A stretch of 7,523 nt of DNA. Origin: an uncultured Alphaproteobacteria bacterium (GTDB taxonomy: Bacteria; Pseudomonadota; Alphaproteobacteria; Reyranellales; Reyranellaceae). Positions 1 through 5,650 of this stretch are shown here, piece after piece. A program made the position numbers and the translations under genes. Numbering within the stretch: the first letter of the stretch is position 1; each line of letters begins with the position of its first letter. A model generated the notes under the pieces. The model searched no databases. It was not told where the DNA came from and worked only from the letters and a program-made list of their open reading frames with translations. Where the stretch lies: NCBI GenBank assembly GCA_903929895.1, contig CAIYWM010000072.1:1-7523 (forward strand), in the 5' to 3' direction.

Positions 1-20
1 GTTGTGGGGAGCACTGTCGC

Positions 21-1073
21 GTGGCGACGATTTCCCTCGACGGGGTCCGGAAGAGTTTCGGCGCCGTTGAGGTCCTGAAGGATATTTCAGTCCAGATTGC
101 CGATGGCGAGGTCCTGACGCTTCTCGGGCCGTCGGGCTGTGGCAAGTCGACCCTGCTGCGGATCGTGGCGGGGCTGGAGCGCAATGATGCCGGCGCCATC
201 GTCCTCGGCGGCCGGCGGGTCGACGAACTGCCGGCACGCGACCGCGACATCGCCATGGTTTTCCAGAGCTACGCGCTCTATCCCCACATGACGGTGGCGG
301 AAAACATCGGCCTGCCGCTCTCCATGCGCCGTCTGAACGTCTGGCAGCGCCTGCCCTGGCTCGGATCGCTGCTGCCGGGCACGGCCGCCGCGCGCAGGAC
401 CATCGCGAAGGATGTGACGGAAGCCGCCCAGGCCCTTGACATCGGTGCGCTTCTGGGCCGCAAGCCGGGCCAGCTGTCCGGCGGCCAGAAACAGCGCGTC
501 GCCCTCGGCCGCGCCATGGTCCGACATCCTGCCGCCTTCCTGCTCGACGAACCGCTCTCCAACCTGGACGCCAAGCTGCGTGTGCAGATGCGCTCCGAAC
601 TGACCGACCTCCAGCGCCGGCTGGGCGCCACGATGATCTACGTGACGCATGACCAGGCCGAGGCGATGACAATGTCCGATCGCGTCGCGGTCATGCTCGC
701 GGGCAAGCTCGAGCAGGTGGCGCCGCCGCGGCAGCTCTACGACGATCCCGAGACGCTGGCCGTCGCGGAGTTCGTCGGCAGCCCGAAGATCAACGTCATC
801 CCGGTCGAGGGCGGCTTCCATGCCGTGCGGCCTGAATCGATGCAGCTCGTGGCGCCCTATGAGACCGGCGCGCTCGCGGGCCATGTCCGGCTCGTCGAGC
901 ACATGGGCTCGGAGAGCCTCGTCCACGTCGACGTACGGGGCCATGCGACCGCATTGATTGCCCGCATCGATGCCCATTCCGAGCACGATCCGCAGCGTGG
1001 CGAGGCCGTCGGGCTGAAGCCGCTGCCCCATCGCGTGCTCAAGTTCGACTCCCAGGGAAAGCGCGTGCGGTGA
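21..1073 (+). CDS. ugpC: ABC transporter ATP-binding protein, UgpC/MalK family
   Basis: This is the cytoplasmic ATPase that powers a carbohydrate or glycerol-phosphate importer, working as a dimer under the two permeases encoded next. All nucleotide-binding motifs are visible: Walker A GPSGCGKST (residues 36-44), Q-loop Q82 in FQSYALYPHMTV, signature LSGGQKQRV (152-160), Walker B FLLDEP (173-178) with D176 and E177, D-loop SNLD and H-loop H210. A C-terminal TOBE-like region (about 260-345) carries the MalK-type motif VRPES. The 350 aa length fits the family. The start is GTG at 21, with GGGGAG at 6-11 as a plausible ribosome site; the N-terminus MATISLDGVRKSFG matches the usual family start. 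An insertion of about 18 residues lies between the Q-loop and the signature (about 104-125) relative to E. coli MalK. The stop overlaps the next gene by 4 bp. The family call is firm; the symbol is tentative because the substrate is unproven. Confidence 0.93.
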   Translation: MATISLDGVRKSFGAVEVLKDISVQIADGEVLTLLGPSGCGKSTLLRIVAGLERNDAGAIVLGGRRVDELPARDRDIAMVFQSYALYPHMTVAENIGLPLSMRRLNVWQRLPWLGSLLPGTAAARRTIAKDVTEAAQALDIGALLGRKPGQLSGGQKQRVALGRAMVRHPAAFLLDEPLSNLDAKLRVQMRSELTDLQRRLGATMIYVTHDQAEAMTMSDRVAVMLAGKLEQVAPPRQLYDDPETLAVAEFVGSPKINVIPVEGGFHAVRPESMQLVAPYETGALAGHVRLVEHMGSESLVHVDVRGHATALIARIDAHSEHDPQRGEAVGLKPLPHRVLKFDSQGKRVR

Positions 1074-1969
1074 CGACGCAATCCATCCAGGACGCCACGC
1101 CGGCCGAACGGCGCGCCGCGCAAGCGCTGGTCTCGCCGGCGTGGCTCATGTTCGTGGTTCTGCTCGCGGGGCCGACACTGGCCGTGTTCGTTCTGTCGCT
1201 GACCGACTGGCAACTCGGTGCGCCGACCATGAACTTCATCGGCCTGGGAAACTACCAGCAGCTGTTCACCGATCGCGTCTTCTGGAAGTCGTTCGGCAAT
1301 ACGTTCGTCTACTGCCTGGTGGTCGTGCCCGGCTCGGTGTTCCTTGGTCTCGGCCTGGCCCTGCTGATCGAGGGCGCCACGTTCGGGCGCGCCTTCTATC
1401 GCGCCGCCTACTTCCTGCCCGTGACCTCGACGCTGATCGCCATGGCCGTGGTCTGGGAGTTTCTGCTGCATCCCAGCGTCGGGCTGATCAACGTCGTGCT
1501 CGAACAGATCGGCATCCAGGGCGGCGACTGGCTGAAGAACCCGGGCCGCGCGCTGTTCACCCTGGCGGGCATCGGCATCTGGCAGTCGGCCGGCCTCAAC
1601 ATGGTGCTGTTCATGGCCGGGCTCAAATCCATCCCTGCGGATCTCTACGAGGCCGCCGAGATCGACGGCGCGGCCTCGGCCTGGGAGCGTTTCCGCTGCG
1701 TCACCTGGCCGATGCTCGGGCCGGCGACCCTGTTCGTCACCGTGGTGTCGGGCATCCGCTCCTTCCAGGTCTTCGACACCGTCGAGGTGCTGACCAAGGG
1801 CGGGCCGAACAAATCGACCGAGGTGCTGCTCTATACGATGTACACCGAGGCCTTCAATTTCTTCCGCACCGGCTATGGCGCCGCCATCACGGTGGTGTTC
1901 CTCGTCGTCGTGCTGGCCCTCACGCTCCTGCAGGTGAAGGCCGGCGAGAAGAGGACGCACTACGGATGA
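1070..1969 (+). CDS. ugpA: ABC transporter permease, UgpA/MalF family
   Basis: This is one of the two inner-membrane channel subunits of the importer (binding-protein-dependent transport permease, MetI-like fold). The 299 residues contain about six hydrophobic segments, near 25-44, 77-100, 112-131, 161-184, 217-238 and 270-288. The cytoplasmic coupling loop carries a good EAA motif, EAAEIDGAASAWERFRCVTWPMLGP, at about 194-218, which docks on the ATPase. The sequence TKGGPNKSTEVLLYTMY near 242-258 is typical of UgpA-like permeases. The start is GTG 1070, whose last two bases form part of the TGA stop of the ATPase gene (GTGA overlap), indicating translational coupling. The N-terminal 20 residues are hydrophilic and short, without the long extra domain of MalF. 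Ligand specificity cannot be read from this protein, so ugpA is a homology-based label. Confidence 0.92.
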   Translation: MTTQSIQDATPAERRAAQALVSPAWLMFVVLLAGPTLAVFVLSLTDWQLGAPTMNFIGLGNYQQLFTDRVFWKSFGNTFVYCLVVVPGSVFLGLGLALLIEGATFGRAFYRAAYFLPVTSTLIAMAVVWEFLLHPSVGLINVVLEQIGIQGGDWLKNPGRALFTLAGIGIWQSAGLNMVLFMAGLKSIPADLYEAAEIDGAASAWERFRCVTWPMLGPATLFVTVVSGIRSFQVFDTVEVLTKGGPNKSTEVLLYTMYTEAFNFFRTGYGAAITVVFLVVVLALTLLQVKAGEKRTHYG

Positions 1970-1983
1970 AGGCCCTCGCATGA
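1966..1983 (+). other. Five-codon mini-ORF bridging the two permease genes
   Basis: ATG at 1966 overlaps the TGA of the upstream permease (ATGA, 1966-1969). It reads Met-Lys-Ala-Leu-Ala and stops at TGA 1981-1983, which overlaps the ATG of the downstream permease (ATGA, 1980-1983). The AAGG at 1969-1972 inside it lies 7 bases before ATG 1980 and probably serves as that gene's Shine-Dalgarno. A terminating or re-initiating ribosome could therefore step from one permease to the next. The geometry is seen directly; a role in coupling is inference, and chance is possible. Confidence 0.35.
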
Positions 1984-2816
1984 GACCGGGCGGCTCGATC
2001 CTGGGCCATGTGCTGCGCCATCTCCTCCTGATCTTCGGGCTGGTGATCATGCTGGCGCCGTTCGTCTGGATGGTCTCGACGTCGCTGAAGCCGCCCAACG
2101 AGATCTTCTCGACCAAGCTCAGCCTGCTGCCCAACACCTGGGCGGCGGCGGAGAACTACACCAAGGCCTTCACCAAGGTGCCGCTGCTGCGCTACCTGCT
2201 GAACGGCGTCATCGTGACCGGCGGCATCTTCCTCCTGCAGCTGATGGTCTCCCTGCCGGCCGCCTACGCGCTGGCAAAACTGCGCTTCAGGGGACGCGAC
2301 ATTCTTTTCACGATGGTCCTGATCGGCCTCATGATTCCGGCCCAGGCGCCTGCCATCCCGCGCTACGTCATGCTCTACGAGGCCGGCCTGCTGGACAGCT
2401 ATGCCGCCCTCATCCTGCCTTTCGTCTTCTCGGCCTTCGGCATCTTCCTGATGCGGCAGTTTTTCAAGACCGTGCCTGACGACCTGATGTATGCCGCCCG
2501 GATCGACGGGCTGGGCGAGTTCGAGATCCTGTGGCGCATCATGCTGCCGCTCGCGATGCCCGCCATGCTGGCCTTCGGCGTGATCTCCATCGTCTCGCAC
2601 TGGAACGATTTCTTCTGGCCGTTGATCGTCATCCAGACCGGCGACCTCGCCACGCCGCCGCTCGGCACGCTGTTCTTCAGGAACGAGGAGGCCGGCAGCG
2701 ATTTCGGCCCGTTGATGGCCGGCACCGTGGTGATCACCGCCCCGCTCGTCCTGCTGTTCCTCGCCGCCCAGCGGCGATTCATCGAGGGAGTTACGCTCAG
2801 CGGCATGAAGGGCTGA
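1980..2816 (+). CDS. ugpE: ABC transporter permease, UgpE/MalG family
   Basis: This is the second inner-membrane channel subunit, paired with the preceding permease. The 278 residues have six predicted membrane segments (about 14-35, 72-97, 107-130, 140-160, 191-213 and 248-264). The extracytoplasmic sequence TSLKPPNEIF after the first helix and the ending FIEGVTLSGMKG are hallmarks of the MalG/UgpE side. SHWNDFFWPLIV (206-217) matches the conserved family motif. The EAA coupling loop is at about 167-190 (DDLMYAARIDGLGEFEILWRIMLP); the usual first Glu is replaced by Tyr. ATG 1980 has AAGG at 1969-1972 with 7-base spacing. The gene lies 10 bp after the previous one and 56 bp before the binding-protein gene, with no terminator-like hairpin between, so co-transcription is likely. 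Confidence 0.92.
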   Translation: MRPGGSILGHVLRHLLLIFGLVIMLAPFVWMVSTSLKPPNEIFSTKLSLLPNTWAAAENYTKAFTKVPLLRYLLNGVIVTGGIFLLQLMVSLPAAYALAKLRFRGRDILFTMVLIGLMIPAQAPAIPRYVMLYEAGLLDSYAALILPFVFSAFGIFLMRQFFKTVPDDLMYAARIDGLGEFEILWRIMLPLAMPAMLAFGVISIVSHWNDFFWPLIVIQTGDLATPPLGTLFFRNEEAGSDFGPLMAGTVVITAPLVLLFLAAQRRFIEGVTLSGMKG

Positions 2817-2855
2817 AAGAAAACGGCAACAGCTACGTGTGACTTAAGGACCTTC

Positions 2856-2865
2856 AGGGAAGGGA
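2856..2865 (+). promoter_or_regulatory. Strong ribosome-binding site of the binding-protein gene
   Basis: A purine-rich AGGGAAGGGAG-type stretch ends about 7 bases before ATG 2873. It is the strongest Shine-Dalgarno in the transporter cluster. This would help the substrate-binding protein, normally needed in excess over the membrane subunits, be made at a high level even though its gene is last in the series. Function is inferred from sequence only. Confidence 0.6.
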
Positions 2866-2872
2866 GACAATC

Positions 2873-4132
2873 ATGCGCAAGTTCCTGGGCCTGGCGGCAC
2901 TCGCCGCCGCCTTCGCCGCGGGCCCCGCGGCGGCACAGACCGAGATCACCGTCCAGTACGCGATCCCCGACATCTTCAAGGAGGTGCAGGAGGAGGTTGC
3001 CAAGCAATTCATGGCGGCGCATCCGGACATCAAGGTCAAGTTCGTCCAGCCGACCAAGGAATACGAGGACGCCACCCAGCAGGTGCTGCGCAACGCCGTC
3101 ACCGGCCCGCTGCCGGACGTCACGTTCCAGGGCCTCAACCGCCAGCGCATCCTCGCCGATCGCGGCATCGCCCAGCCGCTCGACGCCATGATCGCCGCCG
3201 AGAAGGATTGGGCCAAGGCGGGCTATGACGGCGCGCTGCTGACGCTGGGCCAGGTCAAGGGCAAGCAGTACGGCATGGGCTTCTCTCTCTCGACGCCGAT
3301 CATCTATTTCAATGCCGACCTGGTTAAGAAGGCCGGCGGCGATCCCGACAACTTCCCCAAGACCTGGGACGGCATCTTCGCGCTGGCCAAGAAGATCAAC
3401 GATCCGGCCAACAAGATCGCCGGCTTCCATTTCGACTGGGACATCACCGGCAACTGGATGTGGCAGGCGCTGGTCTTCTCCAATGGCGGCACGATGCTGA
3501 CGGCGGACGAGAAGAAGGTGGCCTTCGACCAGGCGCCGGGCCAGAAGGCGATCGAGACGCTGCGTCTCATGATCAGCGACGGCACGATGCGCGACGTGAG
3601 CCAGGCGACCGCGCTGCAGGATTTCGTCTCGGGCCGCCTCGGCATCTGGGCGCACTCGACCTCGCGCCTGGGCGGTGTCACCAAGCAGTCGCAGGGCGTG
3701 TTCAACCTCCGCACCGCGACCTTCCCGCTGGGCGCCGGCGCCGAGTCGCGACTGCCGGCAGGCGGCAACGTCGCCATGATGCTGGCGAAGGACCCGGCCA
3801 AGCAGAAGGCCGCGTGGGAGTACATCAAGTTCGCCACCGGCCCGGTCGGTGCCACGATCATGGTCAAGGGCACCGGCTATTTCCCGGCCAACGCCCTGCC
3901 GGCGAAGGACGCCAGGATGCTGGGCGACTTCTATGTCCAGAACCCGAACCATCGCGTCGCCATCAGCCAGCTGCCAAGCATGACCGCGTGGTATGCCTTC
4001 CCCGGCGAGAACGGCCTGAAGATCACCGACGTGATCAAGGACCATCTGCAGACCGTCGTGAACGGCAGCGCCAAGCCCGACGAGGCGCTGAAGAAGATGA
4101 CCTCGGACACGCAGGCGCTGCTGCCGAAGTGA
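2873..4132 (+). CDS. ugpB: Periplasmic substrate-binding protein of the ABC importer, UgpB-like
   Basis: This 419-residue extracellular solute-binding protein (family 1) captures the ligand in the periplasm and delivers it to the permeases. It begins with a clear Sec signal peptide: MRK, a hydrophobic Leu/Ala run, and a likely cleavage after Ala21 in AAA-Q. Family features include STPIIYFNADLVKKAGGDP (about 140-158), FPKTW just after it, and TGYFP with Tyr336, which aligns with TGYLP of E. coli UgpB. The following DFYVQNP also resembles UgpB FYEKNP. Aromatic residues near the middle (W189, W195, W197) are candidate ligand contacts. The WHSM-type motif seen after the signal peptide in E. coli UgpB is absent (VQYAIPDIF instead), so the ligand may differ from glycerol-3-phosphate. 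The gene is last of the transporter set and is followed by a hairpin terminator. The solute-binding call is firm; the substrate is uncertain. Confidence 0.9.
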   Translation: MRKFLGLAALAAAFAAGPAAAQTEITVQYAIPDIFKEVQEEVAKQFMAAHPDIKVKFVQPTKEYEDATQQVLRNAVTGPLPDVTFQGLNRQRILADRGIAQPLDAMIAAEKDWAKAGYDGALLTLGQVKGKQYGMGFSLSTPIIYFNADLVKKAGGDPDNFPKTWDGIFALAKKINDPANKIAGFHFDWDITGNWMWQALVFSNGGTMLTADEKKVAFDQAPGQKAIETLRLMISDGTMRDVSQATALQDFVSGRLGIWAHSTSRLGGVTKQSQGVFNLRTATFPLGAGAESRLPAGGNVAMMLAKDPAKQKAAWEYIKFATGPVGATIMVKGTGYFPANALPAKDARMLGDFYVQNPNHRVAISQLPSMTAWYAFPGENGLKITDVIKDHLQTVVNGSAKPDEALKKMTSDTQALLPK

Positions 4133-4159
4133 CCGGCTGAAGCGACCGCTCGACCCCGC

Positions 4160-4191
4160 AGGCGGAGCCGGCATGCCTTGCTCCGCCTTTT
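4160..4191 (+). terminator. Intrinsic terminator after the transporter operon
   Basis: A perfect 9-bp stem pairs AGGCGGAGC (4160-4168) with GCTCCGCCT (4180-4188) around an 11-base loop. It is followed by a T-run overlapping the stem end (4188-4191). It begins 28 bases after the binding-protein stop. The T-run is short, so termination may be partial, allowing some read-through into the phosphodiesterase gene. An in-frame ATG at 4173 sits in the loop, and a possible Shine-Dalgarno GGAG (4164-4167) is buried in the stem. This argues against using that ATG as the start of the next gene. Confidence 0.7.
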
Positions 4192-4208
4192 CATGTCAGA
4201 GTGACGCC

Positions 4209-4997
4209 GTGCAGAAATTCATCCACATCACCGACACCCATTTCGTGCCGCCGGGCAACCTGCTCTACGGCCTCAATCCCATCGACCGGCTGGCGCTCTG
4301 CGTCGCGGACGTGAACCGCAACCATGCGGACGCGGCCTTCGCCATCGTCACCGGCGATCTTGCCCACAAGGGCGAGAGCGAGGCCTATGCCGCGCTGAAG
4401 CGCGAGCTCGACAAGCTGGCGATCCCCTACCACCTGCTGGTCGGCAATCACGACGACCGCGAGAATTTCCGCGCGACCTTCCCGCAGGCACGGTTCGACG
4501 AGAACGGCTTCGTGCAGTTCACGTTCGACATGGGCGAGGGCGTGACGGCGGTCTGCCTCGACACCAATGAGCCCGGCAAGCCGTGGGGCACTTTCTGCGA
4601 GAAGCGCGGCGCCTGGTTGAAGGCGACGCTCGACGCCCTGGGCGACAGGCCGGTCATGATCTTCATCCATCATCCGCCCTTCAAGGTGCGGCTGAAGCGC
4701 ATGGACGACATCTCGCTGCTCGACCCGCAGCATTTCATCGCGGCCATCGAGGGTCGCCGGAACATCCGCCATCTGTTCTTCGGTCACCTCCACCGGCCGA
4801 TTGCCGGCGCGTGGCGTGGCATTCCCCTCTCGACGCTCCGCGCGACCAGCCACCAGGTGGCGCTCGACTTCGTCATCGAAGGCCGCATCCCCGGCAGCCA
4901 TGAGCCACCAGCCTATGGTGTCTGCCTGTTGGAGGAAGACCAGATGATCGTGCACATGCACGACTTCCTCGACCGCACGAACACGTTCCTGCTCTAG
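4209..4997 (+). CDS. GpdQ/CpdA-like metallophosphoesterase (cyclic or glycerophosphodiester phosphodiesterase)
   Basis: This is a class III-type calcineurin-fold phosphodiesterase with a binuclear metal centre. Counted from GTG 4209 (262 aa), the ligands align closely with Enterobacter GpdQ: D9 and H11 (DTHF), D50 (GDLAHKG), N80 and H81 (GNHDD), H155 (HHPP), and H193 and H195 (GHLH). STLRATSHQV also matches the GpdQ STLPGTVHQV region. There is no signal peptide, so it should act in the cytoplasm. An in-frame ATG at 4173 would add 12 residues, but it lies in the loop of the terminator hairpin, and homologues begin just before the DTHF strand, so GTG 4209 is preferred. AGAG at 4198-4201 is a weak ribosome site. 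Its position after a Ugp-like importer suggests it hydrolyses the imported phosphodiester, like E. coli UgpQ, which has an unrelated TIM-barrel fold. A role in cyclic nucleotide hydrolysis is also possible. Confidence 0.88.
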   Translation: MQKFIHITDTHFVPPGNLLYGLNPIDRLALCVADVNRNHADAAFAIVTGDLAHKGESEAYAALKRELDKLAIPYHLLVGNHDDRENFRATFPQARFDENGFVQFTFDMGEGVTAVCLDTNEPGKPWGTFCEKRGAWLKATLDALGDRPVMIFIHHPPFKVRLKRMDDISLLDPQHFIAAIEGRRNIRHLFFGHLHRPIAGAWRGIPLSTLRATSHQVALDFVIEGRIPGSHEPPAYGVCLLEEDQMIVHMHDFLDRTNTFLL

Positions 4998-5163
4998 CGT
5001 GGGATGACTTCGGTAGACTGATCCCGTCGTCTCGACCGGAGAACTCTGCCCGATCGGCATCAGGCTGGCGCGAGATCCACAGGGTCGCGAGATCGAGCCC
5101 CGGCGTCTGCGGTCGCGGCGAGCGGACGAAGGTGTCGAACGGCGCGGTCATGCCTCCAAAAGA
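4998..5163. other. Intergenic region with a possible minus-strand gene remnant
   Basis: This gap lies between two genes that converge on it. On the minus strand an open frame starts at ATG 5151, 12 bases after the stop of the VOC gene, and runs to 4873, entering the phosphodiesterase gene antisense. Its first 29 or so codons (MTAPFDTFVRSPRPQTPGLD and on) show strong third-position G/C use, as in real genes here. That bias fades beyond about 5065. A GGAGG lies directly before the ATG but only 1 base away, too close for a normal ribosome site. I do not recognise the peptide. It could be the start of a decayed gene that once followed the VOC gene, a short real ORF, or chance in GC-rich DNA. Confidence 0.25.
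5001..5025 (+). other. Weak inverted repeat just after the phosphodiesterase stop
   Basis: GGGAT (5001-5005) pairs with ATCCC (5021-5025), extendable by two G-U wobbles outward. The interior contains a C-UUCG-G sequence (5008-5013) that could form a stable tetraloop but with few flanking pairs. No T-run follows on either strand, so it is not a convincing intrinsic terminator. It might protect the 3' end of the message or be chance. Confidence 0.2.
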
Positions 5164-5568
5164 CTACTTGTAGGACGAGACCTCGATCAGGTTGCCGTCG
5201 GGATCGCGACAATAGACCGAAACGATCGCGCCCATCGCGCCACTCTTCTCAGCGGGCCCTACCTCGATCTCCACGCCGCACCTCCCGAAATGGTCGGCCA
5301 CCGCCTGCGGCGACGACTGCGTCAGGAAACACAGATCGTCGCTGCCCGGCGCCACCGTCCTGCCGGTGAACCATTGCTTCTGTGTGGCGCTCTCAGGGCG
5401 GAGGTTGATCTTCTGGCGGCCGAAATGCATCGACGTGACGCGATGACCGGGCCGTGGCTCGGTGTCCTTGCGCGTCATGCCCAGCACGCGCTGGTACCAG
5501 GCGGCCGCGACCTCTACGTCGCGCACGTTGATGACGATATGATCCAGGGCTTCGACGACGACAGACAT
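5164..5568 (-). CDS. VOC family protein (glyoxalase/bleomycin-resistance fold), GLOD5/STM3117-like
   Basis: This 134-residue protein has the paired beta-alpha-beta-beta-beta modules of the vicinal oxygen chelate superfamily. Visible marks are LDHIVINVRD (8-17, with His10), AAAWYQRVLGM (21-31), FGRQKINLRP (49-58), GSDDLCFLT (75-83) and the C-terminal CRDPDGNLIEVSSY (120-133, with Glu129). His10 and Glu129 are the expected terminal metal ligands. The pattern is closest, from memory, to glyoxalase-domain protein 5 and Salmonella STM3117. Where many of those have NLH, this one has NLR (Arg57), so one metal ligand may differ. The start ATG (5568-5566) is supported by GAGG at 5579-5576 with 7-base spacing. 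It is cytoplasmic, with no signal peptide. The reaction is unknown: VOC proteins include lyases, dioxygenases and antibiotic-binding proteins. It is transcribed divergently from hrpB. Confidence 0.88.
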   Translation of the reverse strand: MSVVVEALDHIVINVRDVEVAAAWYQRVLGMTRKDTEPRPGHRVTSMHFGRQKINLRPESATQKQWFTGRTVAPGSDDLCFLTQSSPQAVADHFGRCGVEIEVGPAEKSGAMGAIVSVYCRDPDGNLIEVSSYK

Positions 5569-5650
5569 TGCACGACCTCAAGCGTAAGAACCCCAGAGTG
5601 AACCCGCCCCTTCTTCCCGTCCATCCACTCGCCCCGTGACAAGCGGACCG
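5569..5650. promoter_or_regulatory. Divergent intergenic region between the VOC gene and hrpB
   Basis: These 82 bases must hold the minus-strand promoter of the VOC gene and probably the + strand promoter of hrpB. I see the VOC ribosome site (GAGG complement at 5576-5579), a C-rich stretch, and AAGCGGA (5641-5647) just before the hrpB ATG. No convincing -35/-10 pair or operator palindrome stands out by eye. The regulatory role is inferred from layout. Confidence 0.4.

Noticed and set aside
1141..1983. 280-codon + strand frame overlapping the first permease
   Set aside because: It is an out-of-frame reading of the permease, rich in Arg and His, without family similarity. Only its last five codons matter, as the bridging mini-ORF.
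2846..2854. Small palindrome AAGG-A-CCTT before the binding-protein gene
   Set aside because: The arms are only 4 bp, with no T-run and no extended symmetry. It is too weak to call an operator or terminator.
2399..4174. 591-codon open frame on the minus strand opposite the binding-protein gene, and a 426-codon one at 857-2137 on the minus strand
   Set aside because: Both lie antisense to well-supported transporter genes. The translations are low-complexity (rich in Arg, Gly, His, Asp and Gln) with no recognisable domain. Long antisense frames are expected in DNA with high third-position G/C.
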